NCBI GenBank assembly: GCA_022606135.1
Contig: JABYQN010000010.1
Span: 930,001-994,000, forward strand
Length of the DNA: 64,000 nucleotides
Direction of reading: 5' to 3'
DNA from: Fomes fomentarius
Lineage: Eukaryota; Basidiomycota; Agaricomycetes; Polyporales; Polyporaceae
The notes below the pieces were generated by a model. The model had not been told where the DNA came from, made no database searches, and saw only the letters and a list, made by a program, of their open reading frames with translations. Numbering within the stretch: the stretch's first letter is position 1; each line of letters opens with the position of its first letter. Positions 20,391-31,897 of the stretch are shown piece by piece. The translations under genes and the position numbers were made by a program.

Positions 20391-22496
20391 GGAGATCGCA
20401 CCGGTGCCCATCTTGATCACATAGCCAGAGGTGGAGCAACCAGTGTCGGGACAGCCAGCATGGTCTGCATCGATGAAGGAGGTGAAGAGCTCAGCGTCGG
20501 GCGAAGGGGAGTAGGTGAGCTTGTAGTCAAGAGTGCCCTTGATGTAGCGGAAGAGGTGCTTGACCGCCTTCCAGTGCGTCATCCCGGGATTCTGGGAGAA
20601 ACGCGCAAGGTTGCCCACAGTGCGAGAGATGTCTGGGCGCGTTGCAACTGCAAGGTAGAACAGAGAGCCAACAGCCTGGTTGTAGGGGATGTCCTGCATG
20701 TCGCGTGCATCAGCTGGCGACGAGGGAGCCATCTCCGCACTGAGACGAAGGCCTGGGTCCATGGGAGTGCCCACCGGGTCACAGTCTGCGAAGCCGTAGC
20801 GGTCGAGGATGTCAAGGGCATACTGGCGCTGTGAAATAGACAGGGAACGCGTCGAGCGGTCGCGCTCAATCTTGACACCCAGGAGCCAGGATGTAGGACC
20901 GAGGTCTCGCAATTTGAAGTGCGCGCGGAGGTCGTCCTTGACACGCTGGATGGCCGCTTTGGACTTGCCAGCAATGGTGATGTCGTCGACAAAGACAGGG
21001 ATGATAAGACGCACTCCGTCGCGCAGATAGACCCAGACACTGTGCTCGCAGACCAGGCGCGAAAATCCGAGCTTGAGCAGGACCTAGTGCAGCTTCTCAT
21101 GCCAGCAGCAGCCAGCCTGCTTGAGACCATAGAGGGCCTTGCGGAGGCACCACACCCACTGCGGAGTCTTCTCCTCAAAGCCCTCGGGCTGCTGCATGTA
21201 GACCTCCTCCTTGAGCTCGCCGTTGAGGTAGGCAGAGGAGATGTCCACAGACTCGAGTTCGAGGTCTTCGAGTGCAGCAAGGGCGAGGATAGCGCGGATG
21301 GAGGCCCACTTGGGTGTAGGCGCAAAGGTCTCGTTGTAGTCGAAGCCAGGGCGCTGGGAGAAGCCCTTTGCGACAAGACGGCCCTTGTATCGCTCAATGG
21401 AGCCGTCTGCATTGTGCTTGACGCGGAACACCCAGCGCGAGCCAATAGCTTTGCGACCAGGCAGAAGCTGCACAAGCTCAAAGGTGCCGTTCTCGACAAG
21501 GGACTGGATCTCGTCCTGCGCAGCCTTGAGCCACTTGTCGCGCTGGTCCGGCGGAAGCCTCATTGCATCAGAGATAGAGCGCGGCTCGCCATGCTGCTCT
21601 TGCGCTGCCTTGAGCGCATGCTCAACCACAGACTCGAATGCGACCTCCAGTGCATCGTCGTATGACAGGAAGTCGTCGCGCTCACCGGTGTAGACATGCT
21701 CAATGCTGGCAAGCATCGCTTCAACAGTGCACTCCAGTCCGTCCTTGTGGTCGCGTCCGAGGAGGTCAAGCTCATCGTCTGAGGATGTTGGAGACGGCGG
21801 AGGCGAAGGAGAGCGGTATGCGCGGAACTGGACTGGGATTGGGTCAACTGGTGCGTCAATGAGTGGGTCTGGTGAAGGCGAGTTGCGCTGTGGAGTGTTG
21901 TCATGCTCAGAGGGCTCTGGAGTGGGAGCAGGTGACGGAGTGTGGATGTGGAGGCACTGCAGAACACAATTCTCTCGCTCAAGCTGCTGGTTGTTCAGTG
22001 AGCCTGTGTAGTGAGTGGAGCGCGCTGGGAGCTTGCGTGCGAGCGCAGGATATGGCCTGAAGCTGCCATGACCATCAGCTTCATGGTGGGCGGACAGCGC
22101 ACCCGAGCGAGATGCTGGGCGAGGTGGAGGTGCAGCGTGCGGCGCAGGAGGCGCAGGAGGTGCTGGCGGACTTGGACTGCGTGGTGGTGCATCCGGGGAT
22201 GGTGCGCGCGGCTCTGGAGGTGCAGGCGGAGCGTTTTGTGGTGCAGGAGGTGCAGGAGGTGCAGGATCATCTGGATCGTCTCCTCCCTGATCGTGCAGCT
22301 CTGGCACATCCTCAGTGTCGTCGGGCGCGTCGTCCGCATGCTCTCCGTCGCTGGGAATGTCCACTTTGTCCAGAGGCAGCCCAAAGACATTGATAGAGGG
22401 TGAGTTACCAGGAAAGCAGCGCTCGTCGAACACAGCATGCGAGGAGATGAGGAATTTCTTCGCAGCTGGATCCCAGAACCACCAGGCTTTGGTGCC
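20391..22496 (-). pseudogene. pol: copia B pol, 3' part (linker, RT, RNase H start) with in-frame TAG
   Basis: Minus strand from the hAT target site: integrase C-terminus (GTKAW-FWDPAAKKF), acidic and proline-rich linker, RT (RWVFRVK, YGLKQAG), a TAG at 21086-21084, then FVDDITIAG and RNase H up to the deletion at 20391. The reading frame and TAG are the same as in copia A. Linker residues such as HYTG and CVLQCLHIHTP match copy C instead of A. Confidence 0.9.
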
Positions 22497-22504
22497 CTCA
22501 GGAT
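22497..22504. repeat. Left 8-bp target-site duplication of hAT
   Basis: ctcaggat at 22497-22504 is repeated exactly at 25980-25987. Eight base pairs is the standard hAT duplication, and removing the element plus one copy restores the copia integrase sequence seen uninterrupted in copia A near 11306-11313. Confidence 0.95.
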
Positions 22505-25500
22505 CAGTGTTGTCCATGACGGGGTCATGACCGGTCATTGACCCCGTCAAGTCATTGGGTAACCAGGTCATGTTAGCCGGTGACCGGTCAACAGTTTGCG
22601 GCACATTAGTTCCCACATGACAAATCTTGCTTATGAGCTCCTTCTACTCACCGCCCTCCTGTCCGTCTCCTTCAAACTGACTATGTATCTCCATGTTTAA
22701 GCCTGAGACAACATCTATAGTTTGTATGCACATTATGAGAGCTCCGTATCAATAGTAAATGAACAGTATCAATCGGATAGAATGAGAATCAGGGCAACTA
22801 CAACCCGGTACCAGCAGCAGTCTCTGCTTCCTGTTCGAGACTGCGAATTCCTCCTTGCCAGATGATCTGAAAACACTTGGAATGTGAACCGTCAGAGTCC
22901 AGTGAGGACAAGGGCACATCGGGTGGCTGTGGGTATAGAAATAGCTTGGATAGAGGGATGCGAGTCTTCTTTGCGGCCTGACCACTGGCAGGAGCACGAT
23001 GAGCCCCATTCCGGCTGACAATGGTTGGCACAGGGCCCGGAACTGTGGCTTCTGACAAGTTAGATGGGACAGTGGTGACAGGCGTGGGATCCAGGTCGTC
23101 TTCTTGTTCAAGATTGCCCCGTGATTCGATGGCAGCGCTGACAAGGGCTTGCGCAAGGGGCTCAAAATGGTTCTCCTCCTTCTCGTCACCCCCATGGCCG
23201 CATGATGAGGGAGGGTCAGCTGGCTCGTCATGGAGGTCAAGCTTCCATTTGGAGCGACCGCTTCCAAAACCGGCAGTTGCATGATCCTCATGGATAGACA
23301 TGCGAAAGAGTGCGGTCTTGTGGACCTTCTCAATCCCAAGGCGGTTGCGGAGCTTAGTATGGATGATTCCGAACAAGCTGAAACCACGTTCCGCATCAGC
23401 ACTGTTGACAATAACTGACAAGACATGGATAGCCAGTTGGGCAAGTCCATTACGCCCTGTGCTGATAGGATCGCCTCTGTTGGACCGATCAGCATGCTTC
23501 CAGATGCGTACAATGTCAATGTCCTGTGACATTCGAATGATCAGCTCATATGATTTGAATGAATAAGTACATGTACATACAGATCGCTTCTTGATCGCAT
23601 TTTGCTCATGGTGGTCCAGCTTCATCTTCTCCCGAGTATAGTACCCTTTCCACTCAAGATACTCTTCAAATGCTTCACTGAACTCATCGTCAGGGGATAA
23701 TCCACCAAAGACTCGCTCGAAGACATGGGTGGCAATGTCGAGCATATCCTGCATCGAGAGAACCGTGTGATTGAAGCAGTCTGCACGGATGTAGGGGTTA
23801 AGAAGGGCAGCGAGAATGAAGAGATCTTGATCAGCCCCCTTGGCCCAGCGTTGCTCGATGCGTCTGACCATGTGCTCGCTGACGCCCTTCTCGATGTTGC
23901 CAAATCTGAAGATGCGATGAAGGTTGGCGAGGGCAAAGAGGACATGGTCCATGCGGGTGTGTGATGCCTGAAGCACGTTTATGGCGATTGCGAGAGGTTC
24001 CAGATGGGCCTCAACTCTATAGATCCGATAGACATTAGGTATGGTTGTGATTAGATTGGAAACATGACGTACCGTGCAACCTTCACCCAGAACTGCTCGT
24101 CTTCAACTGTTGCAATGATGCGAGCACCAGTGTCCTTTGCACCCTCAGAACGTGAAGTAGAAGCAATGCGAAGAAGCTCCTCCCCGTGCTTTAGGACACA
24201 AGCTTTCATCGCAAGAGACAGAGAGAGAAGCCAACAGATGGAATGGAAGTGTGCAGTCCACCGGGTAATGACAGGGAGTGTCAGAACAAGCGGGCGGGTT
24301 ATGTTCTTGTATGTTGTAAGTTGCTCAGTGTTAAACAGATCGAGTGCACTGCGATGATTGTTGAACCATTTGATGACCTCAAGAGCTCGGGATACTGTGA
24401 CCATGTACTCTGGGAGAACGAAGTAGTCGCCAACCAAGAGATTCGATTGGTGACCCCAGCAGAGTGAAGTGATGATTGACGGCTGTGATTGCTGCAGGAG
24501 CAAACGGGCGCGCTTGCCATCTGGACCATCGTCTGTCACCCATGCAATAGTCTTCACGTTGTACGTAGTCTCCATGTGTCTGATGTCGGACCTGATGATC
24601 TCGTAATGTTCATTGCCCGTTTTGGCCTTACCAGCCATGTCATGCGTCTTCACTAGATGCGCCTGAGGGGTAAATAAAGTTAAGGCGCAGCTTGAACCTA
24701 GTGTTGCATGCACGTACCTGACGATTGACATTCATGAATGATGTTATAACATCGTCCTTGGCCACATTCTTCCATCCATCACTTGAACCCGTTGCAAGCT
24801 TTCCTTTCACCTGAGCTCGTGTGTTTTCCACCACCCTCTCAGCTGCGGCATCAAGGATTTCACCTGACAGCTTGCGACGGTCTGGAACTTTGGTGCCAGG
24901 GATCCACTTCTGAATGAAGAGGTGCAACTCGGGGTTATCGGCACCAAACCAGGCCACATTCATTGCGACAAAAAGTCGGCAGAGGTCGTTACCAAAGTTG
25001 TCCTGGCAGGCCTTGTTCCAAGGCTCTCCCCTACAATGCTCACATGTTTTCGCTTCAGAGCATGTATCTTCCTCGGAGTCGGTGACAACGTTTGCTGACT
25101 CTACAGAGCCGTTGCTGGAATATGGCTCCAAATGTGTGCGGGCGCGCTTCAACGGGCTGGGAGAGGGGGCAGTATACTGAGAACCATGGCGTGACACAGG
25201 TGGGGTAACAGGGGGAATATTCTCCAAACCGATATCTTCGATAGTCTTGAGTTGCGCCTTGTCCGTGTGAGGACAAGATCGGGCATGGGCTAACATGGTT
25301 CCCTTCTTGCTACAGACTGGAATAACTCCCCATATAGCCAACACATTGTGTGACTGCTTCCATGATGCTGCGAAGGCGGCAAGTTTGGGATCTTTGGCTT
25401 ACCGCATACAAGAAGAGCGAGCTTGACGTGAGCACACCGGGGTCTATAGTATTGATTTCACACACAGATCCACATACCGGCATCCCTCAGCTCCTCCTCC

Positions 25501-25979
25501 TCACGTATCTGCGCCCGCTCCCCTCGGTTGACACTCACAGCGTCCTCAGCTTGACAGGTGCTGACAAAGCGATCAACACATCCTGTGCACCATGCAGCGA
25601 CATGACTATGATTATCGCGATACTTGACAGGTTTGTCCTCCTGGTCGAGGCGGGTTTCGAAGAGTCCCCAGATAGCGTTTCTTCGATGCATACCAGAGGT
25701 GTGATAGTGGTGTTGAGCTGGCTCTCAAGCAGCAGTAGTGTACATTGTGTATTACTTAGTGCTGTATCTATGCTACAGCCTATGTCGCATCAGAGGACAG
25801 TAGATATGAGCTCAAATGGGCTACACCCGATCCCAGCGCCTCCAACCAAATATGGCGACCAAGACGCCAACCACGTGCCTCTTGACTGGTCATTGACCCG
25901 GTCAATGACCGGTCAAGTCGGAGTCAAATGACCAGTTTTGACCCCATTTGACCCTTTGACTTTGACCTTGACATCACTG
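22505..25979 (-). mobile_element. Complete hAT DNA transposon (3475 bp) nested in copia B
   Basis: The ends are CAGTGTTGTCC (22505-22515) and, on the minus strand, CAGTGATGTCA (25979-25969), the CAGTG-type inverted repeats of hAT elements. Both are followed inward by dense GGTCA/TGACC motifs, probable transposase binding sites. The element carries one multi-exon transposase gene without obvious breaks. Clean termini, a perfect 8-bp duplication and an open gene make it the youngest-looking and possibly still active element in the window. Confidence 0.95.
22798..25691 (-). CDS. hAT transposase, multi-exon, apparently intact
   Basis: Minus strand. Exon 1 starts at ATG 25691 (MHRRNAIWGLFETRLD; AAWCTGC suggests a BED-type zinc finger). 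Small exons follow, joining to the long exon at 25344-24720 (GVIPVCSKKGTMLAHARSC, NVAWFGADNPELH). After an intron (donor gtacgt, acceptor cctcag near 24663) come VTDDGPDGKRA and the hAT catalytic core, then an intron near 24040-23990, and LNPYIRADCF. The last large exon carries the C-terminal hAT dimerisation domain (LAQLAIHVLSVIVNSADAER, FSLFGIIHTKLRNRL) and ends at 22798. Intron borders of the small exons are my inference. The enzyme would cut and rejoin DNA at the CAGTG ends. The hAT acidic triad was not assigned residue by residue. Confidence 0.85.
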
Positions 25980-25987
25980 CTCAGGAT
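25980..25987. repeat. Right 8-bp target-site duplication of hAT
   Basis: ctcaggat, exact copy of 22497-22504. Confidence 0.95.
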
Positions 25988-26588
25988 AGCTGACAAAGAT
26001 GCATTTTCGCGTGTGAGGCTGCAGCGCTTTGCGGTCCTTCTTGCGCACAAGCACATAAGCCAGGCAGCCAAAGACGCGGAAGTAGGACACATCTGGTTTG
26101 CGTCCATCGCGTTTCCAGGCAGTGTAAGGGATACTGCCGCCCAGCGCAGAGGTAGGCATGCGGTTGCGAGTGTGGACAAAGGTGGAGATGGCGTGGCCCC
26201 AGAACGACGGAGGCAGCTTGGCCTGAGAGAGAAGAGCTGTTGCGCCTCAGCAATGGTGCGGTTTGCTCGCTCCGCAACACTGTTCTGGTGCGGCTTGTCT
26301 GGCTCTGTGTGCTGGCGATGGATGCCGTGCTCAGCACAGAAGTCGGTGTACTCCTGGCCAATGTACTTGCCGCCCTTGTCGTCGCGCGTGGCCTTGATTC
26401 GCAAGCCGAGGCAGTTCTCAGCATATGCTTTGAATGCCTTGAACGAAGCAAACAGGGACAAGTCCTCCTCGCTGGCGGTCGACGCAGCGAGTGCACTGTG
26501 CGACTGTGACACAGTACGACCAAGGAGATAGCCCACATTGTGCCGGTCGACTTGCGCTTCGAAGCGCAGCTGTCCCTGCTGGCGGAAC
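25988..26588 (-). pseudogene. copia B 5' internal fragment, deleted
   Basis: Mirror image of 6084-6692, with the same 315-base internal deletion of pre-integrase/integrase sequence and the same frame loss. It shows that the deletion predates the inverted duplication. Confidence 0.9.
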
Positions 26589-26991
26589 TGTTGGACCTCA
26601 TGGGTCTTGTGCCCTAGCCAAGTCCATGGTTTGTTTTCATTCAGCCTTCCACACATTTCCTAATTCCTTCACTGCACCATTATCTTCGCCGGTTTTTCCC
26701 TCCTTCCTTATTCGACCTGTGGCTGTGCAAATATTCACACAGGGTCGCGACTGGCGCCCCGCGCCTCGGTTAAGAGCGCTAGCCCGTGCATTGACTCCTG
26801 CGCCCTCCATGAATTTTTCTTTGAGCGCTTTTGTATGTTTTGTTGATCCCCATGTTTAGAAGTACTGTACAGTTGTTTCCCACGCGCTCCTGCGCCGTAG
26901 ACAGTCGCTGTGTCGAGCTCTGGTGTCTCTCAGACTTCACAGAGCTCGACATAGGCCATTGTGATTGCTCTGAGGCACACTGCAGTCAACA
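26589..26991 (+). repeat. LTR L6, short form (403 bp), plus orientation
   Basis: Mirror of L2, with TGTTGG...CAACA termini and the same 51-bp loss. It separates the minus-strand copia B fragment from the plus-strand LINE. No flanking duplication (ggaac / gcgtc). Confidence 0.92.
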
Positions 26992-27027
26992 GCGTCGGCG
27001 CAGAAATACATCCTTACAAGAGGCCTG

Positions 27028-28446
27028 ATGGAAAAGAACACAGAGGTTAACTTAGATAACCTAACTGACATGCTTTGTCACGTAGCAGTGTCGGACTCGA
27101 AGATACCCAAGACCATTCAGAACACTATGGGCGCCATAGCAATTCTTCTACAAGAAGTCGGCCGCAACATAGCTGCAGACGGTATAGTGAAATCAGTAAT
27201 GGAGAGGCTCCAGCCTATGGTAAGCGAATTGGGAAAGGTAATTGAGGTCGCAGAGGCCAGCGTAGCAAGAGCACGGGACGCAGGGGTCAGCCTTGAACAA
27301 AAGGCAGAGGACACCATCAGGACGATGACATCCACCTGCAAAAGAATCAACAAAGGGCTAAAGATGTATGCACAGACAGTGCGGGAGACTCTTGCTAATG
27401 TTACAGCTCTGAGGGGGACGGGCGCCCAAGCAGGGACGACCTTGCCAGTCCCGTGTACTATTGAAGATGTACGCATTCGGACAAGGTTGGCCAACCAAGC
27501 CTGCCAGATACTTATGGACCACGACAGACAGGACGGGGAAGAAGTGGTGATGGACGATATGCCAAAGACAGAGATGGTACGGACCGCTAACATGATACTG
27601 ACGGAGTTACAGACAGACTTGACCAACAAACACCGGTTCCTGCGGGTGGAGAGACTCGCCCACGGAGGATACCTGTGGGAGTTGGACTCTCCCGAGGCGG
27701 CGGAGTGGCTCAAATCCAGCGAGAACTTCGAATGCTTTGCCACGCAATTCTGACCAGGGTTACGGATGAAGATGCAGAAAAAAGTATACGAGGTACTAAT
27801 ATCTAACTTAAAGATCTCCTTCCGAATCGACCAGGACCTCCAAGAATTAGAAGAGGTGAACGGCATGCCGGCGGGAGCAATCGTAGGGGCAAGATGGGTC
27901 AAACCGGTCAACAGATGGGATAAGGACCAACGTCGGGCGTGGTTGGCGGTCCGGATCAACGATGTCAACACAGCTAACCAGGTCATCCTCAATGGAGTCC
28001 GCTTCTCGGACGAACATCACAAATGCCAGAAGACTATACGTGAGCCGGTGAGATGCATGCATTGCCAACGCTACAGACACATGGTAAGGGACTGTGCAAA
28101 CACCACGGACACATGCAGGTCATGCGGGAGCAACCATCGGACGAGCAACTGCAACAGGTTACAACACGGAGACAAATGGTGCGTATCCTGCAGAGCAACT
28201 GACCACTGCAGTTGGGATAGGGACTGTCCGGAGAAGGGCCGAAAACAGAGTCAGATCAACACACGTTTCCCGGAGAACAACGTCCCATTCTTCCCGACAA
28301 CCGAAGCATGGACCCAGGTGACCGGTCATTCAAGACAAGTCCACGTACCATCATCAAGGCCTGCTCAAGACAGAGCCAGAGGACGGAATCCGACAGGACG
28401 TGGTCCGAGGGACCGTGACAACGGTAATGCTTACAGACAATGGTAA
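27028..28446 (+). pseudogene. LINE ORF1 (gag-like), right copy, with in-frame TGA
   Basis: Same as the left copy: 241 codons, TGA at 27751-27753, four codons (PGLR) then 226 codons in the same frame with the three zinc knuckles (28052-28213 region). The 19-bp triplication is at about 28417-28475. The identical defect in both arms shows it predates the duplication. Confidence 0.87.
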
Positions 28447-28655
28447 TGCTTACAGACAACGGTAATGCTTACAGACAAACACAACTCACGTTCGAGAGCC
28501 GCAGGGAATGGCTCAACCAACACCATGGGATGGATCGCCCATCACAACACCGATGGGCCAGGGAAGCAAGTGAAGAACACAATCGGCCCGGGGAGGGGCT
28601 GAGAACCGACGACACACCGCATCGCTTGACTGGAGATTCATCCCTTCTTTGAACA

Positions 28656-28932
28656 ATGCCAGTTAACTCATTCACAGGGACGAACAGCATGCACATACGA
28701 CAGCAGAATCTCAACAAGTCCAAGATGGCAACGTTCGAACTGATCAACACGTTGAAGCCTGAAGAATGGGACGCCGTATGCTTACAGGAGCCATGGCTGG
28801 ACCAATGGCACAACACCCGAGCAAACCACAACTGGCATGTACTATACCCGTCCACTCATTACACTAATCCAGCATTGACATGTTCTGTCATGTACATATC
28901 AACAAGACTGGCAGGGGCCGACTGGCAGCAGC
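28656..28932 (+). pseudogene. LINE ORF2 endonuclease start, right copy, fused to copia C
   Basis: MPVNSFTGTNSMHIRQQNLN and CLQEPWLDQW mark the endonuclease. The frame runs across the junction into copia sequence, where it becomes meaningless. Confidence 0.85.
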
Positions 28933-31443
28933 ATCTTTGTCGGCTATCCTGAGGGCACCAAAGCCTGGCGGTTCTGGGATCCAGCTGCGAAGAAATTCCT
29001 CATCTCCTCGCATGCTGTGTTCGACGAGCGCTGCTTTCCTGGTAACTCACCCTCTATCAATGTCTTTGGGCTGCCTCTGGACAAAGTGGACATTCCCAGC
29101 GACGGAGAGCATGCGGACGACGCGCCCGACGACACTGAGGATGTGCCAGAGCTGCACGATCAGGGGGGAGACGATCCAGATGATCCTGCACCTCCTGCAC
29201 CTCCTGCACCACAAAACGCTCCGCCTGCACCTCCAGAGCCGCGCGCACCATCCCCGGATGCACCACCACGCAGTCCAAGTCCGCCAGCACCTCCTGCGCC
29301 TCCTGCGCCGCACGCTGCACCTCCACCTCGCCCAGCATCTCGCTCGGGTGCGCTGTCCGCCCACCATGAAGCTGATGGTCATGGCAGCTTCAGGCCATAT
29401 CCTGCGCTCGCACGCAAGCTCCCAGCGCGCTCCACTCACTACACAGGCTCACTGAACAACCAGCAGCTTGAGCGAGAGAATTGTGTTCTGCAGTGCCTCC
29501 ACATCCACACTCCGTCACCTGCTCCCACTCCAGAGCCCTCTGAGCGTGACAACACTCCACAGCGCAACTCGCCTTCACCAGACCCACTCATTGACGCACC
29601 AGTTGACCCAATCCCAGTCCAGTTCCGCGCATACCGCTCTCCTTCGCCTCCGCCGTCTCCAACATCCTCAGACGATGAGCTTGACCTCCTCGGACGCGAC
29701 CACAAGGACGGACTGGAGTGCACTGTTGAAGCGATGCTTGCCAGCATTGAGCATGTCTACACCGGTGAGCGCGACGACTTCCTGTCATACGACGATGCAC
29801 TGGAGGTCGCATTCGAGTCTGTGGTTGAGCATGCGCTCAAGGCAGCGCAAGAGCAGCATGGCGAGCCGCGCTCTATCTCTGATGCAATGAGGCTTCCGCC
29901 GGACCAGCGCGACAAGTGGCTCAAGGCTTCGCAGGACGAGATCCAGTCCCTTGTCGAGAATGGCACCTTTGAGCTTGTGCAGCTTCCGCCTGGTCGCAAA
30001 GCTATTGGCTCATGCTGGGTGTTCTGCGTCAAGCGCAATGCAGACGGATCCATTGAGCGGTACAAGGGCCATCTTGTCGCAAAGGGCTTCTCCCAGCGCC
30101 CTGGCTTCGACTACAACGAGACCTTTGCGCCTACACCCAAGTGGGCCTCCATCCGCGCTATCCTCGCCCTTGCTGCACTCGAAGACCTCGAACTCGAGTC
30201 TGTGGACATCTCCTCTGCCTACCTCAACGGCGAGCTCAAGGAGGAGGTCTACATGCAGCAGCCCGAGGGCTTTGAGGAGAAGACTCCGCAGTGGGTGTGG
30301 TGCCTCCGCAAGGCCCTCTATGGTCTCAAGCAGGCTGGCTGCTGCTGGCATGAGAAGCTGCAGTAGGTCCTGCTCAAGCTCGGATTTTCGCGCCTGGTCT
30401 GCGAGCACAGTGTCTGGGTCTATCTGCGCGACGGAGTGCGTCTTATCATCCCTGTCTTTGTCGACGACATCACCATTGCTGGCAAGTCCAAAGCGGCCAT
30501 CCAGCGTGTCAAGGACGACCTCCGCGCGCACTTCAAGTTGCGAGACCTCGGTCCTACGTCCTGGCTCCTAGGTGTCAAGATTGAGCGCGACTGCTCAATG
30601 CGTTCCCTGTCCGTCTCACAGCGCCAGTACGCCCTTGACATCTTCGAACGCTACGGCTTCTCAGACTGTGACCCGGTGGGCACTCCCATGGACCCAGGCC
30701 TCCGTCGCAGTGCGGAGATGGCTCCCTCGTCGCCAGCTGATGTGTGCAACATGCAGGACATCCCCTACAACCAGGCTGTTGGCTCTCTGTTCTACCTTGC
30801 AGTTGCAACGCGCCCAGACATCTCTCGCACTGTGGGCAACCTTGTGCGTTTCTCCCAGAATCCCGGGATGACGCACTGGAAGGCGGTCAAGCACCTCTTC
30901 TGCTACATCAAGGGCACACTCGACTACAAGCTCACCTACTCCCCTTCACCCGACGCTGAGCTCTTCACCTCCTTCACCGATGCGGACCATGCTGGCTGTC
31001 CTGACACTGGTCGCTCCACCTCTGGCTATGTGATCAAGATGGGCACTGGCGTGATCTCCTGGTCGAGTCGTCTGCAGACAATTGTTGCACTGTCCACCAC
31101 AGAGGCAGAATTCGTCGCAGCGGTCTCCGCCGGCCAGGAAATGCTTTGGCTTCGCAACCTGCTCACGGAGTTTGGCTTTGATGTCTCCTCCGCATCCAGG
31201 CTCCGCATCGACAACCTCTCCGCCCTCTCTGTTGCAAAAAATCCTGAGCACCATGGGCGCATGAAGCATCTCGATCTGCGCTTCTACTGGCTGCGGGACG
31301 AAGTAGCAAAAGGGCGGATTGAGATTGAGCACCTCCGCACTTCGGACATGCCGGCGGACATCCTCACCAAGTCGCTGCCTAAGCCCAAGGTGCTGGAGAT
31401 GGTGAAGATGCTTGGGCTGGGGACTTGACTGGTCAGGGGGGAG
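28931..31443 (+). pseudogene. pol: copia element C pol (integrase end, linker, RT, full RNase H) with in-frame TAG
   Basis: The fragment starts in the integrase C-terminus and keeps the 3' end that A and B lost. The first frame (29017-30366) has the linker and RT up to WHEKLQ followed by TAG at 30364-30366. The second (30436-31428) has FVDDITIAG, RNase H (TDADHAG, STTEAEF, RIDNLSA, HLDLRFYWLRD) and a C-terminus ending LGLGT. Many differences from A are transitions at CpG sites, such as GSCWVFCVK for GSRWVFRVK, which damages conserved arginines. Confidence 0.92.
31432..31443 (+). other. Polypurine tract of copia C
   Basis: A purine run (caggggggag) sits directly before the TGTTGG of the LTR, the expected plus-strand DNA primer position. 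It is missing from A and B because of their 3' deletion. Confidence 0.75.
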
Positions 31444-31897
31444 TGTTGGACCTCATGGGTCTTGTGCCCTAGCCAGGTCCATGGTTTGTTTTCATTCAAC
31501 CTTCCGCACATTTCCTAATTCCTTCACTGCACCATTATCTTCACCGATTTTTCCCTCCTTCCCTATTCGACCTGTGGCTGTGCAAATATTCACACAGGGT
31601 CGCGACGGGCGCCCCGCACCTCGGTTAAGAGCGCTAGCCCGTGCATCGACTCCCGCGCCCTCCATGAATTTTTCTTTGAGCGCTTTTGTATGTTTTGTTG
31701 ATTTCCATGTTTGGAAGTACTGTACAGTTGTTTCCCACGCGCTCCTGCGCCGTAGACAGTCGCTGTGTCGAGCTCTGGTGTCTCTCAGACTTCACAGAGC
31801 CCGACATAGGTGGGTAGTATTATTTCTACAATATATCAGACTTCACAGAGCTCGACATAGGCCATTGTGATTGCTCTGAGGCACACTGCAGTCAACA
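31444..31897 (+). repeat. 3' LTR of copia C (L7, 454 bp)
   Basis: It has TGTTGG...CAACA ends. It has more substitutions than the others and changes one base of the second hairpin arm (cagagcccgaca). The outer flank is aagtc, inside the amine oxidase remnant. Confidence 0.93.

Larger units (their letters stand above)
19937..26588 (-). mobile_element. copia element B, minus orientation, split by a nested hAT
   Basis: Read on the minus strand: an internally deleted 5' coding part (26588-25988), the hAT insertion (25979-22505 with its target duplication), the 3' coding part (22496-20391) and a 3' LTR (20390-19937). It has no 5' LTR or gag; the 5' side abuts a 403-bp LTR in the opposite orientation. 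Its last 1.9 kb (21863-19937) is the same as copia A 11947-13873, including the 3' deletion junction, whereas 22496-21864 matches copy C better, so B is a mosaic. Confidence 0.9.
24169..28932. repeat. Right arm of the 4764-bp inverted repeat
   Basis: Mirror of 3740-8503. Because the hAT continues uninterrupted past 24169 to its true end, the right arm keeps the ancestral arrangement and the left arm is probably the derived copy. At its outer end (28931-28932) the LINE is joined to copia C with two bases of overlap (gc). Confidence 0.92.
26992..28932 (+). mobile_element. LINE 5' part, right copy
   Basis: Plus-strand copy of the left LINE. A short leader is followed by ORF1 (27028-28446) and the ORF2 start (28656). 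It ends within the endonuclease at GADWQQ, fused to copia C. Confidence 0.88.
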
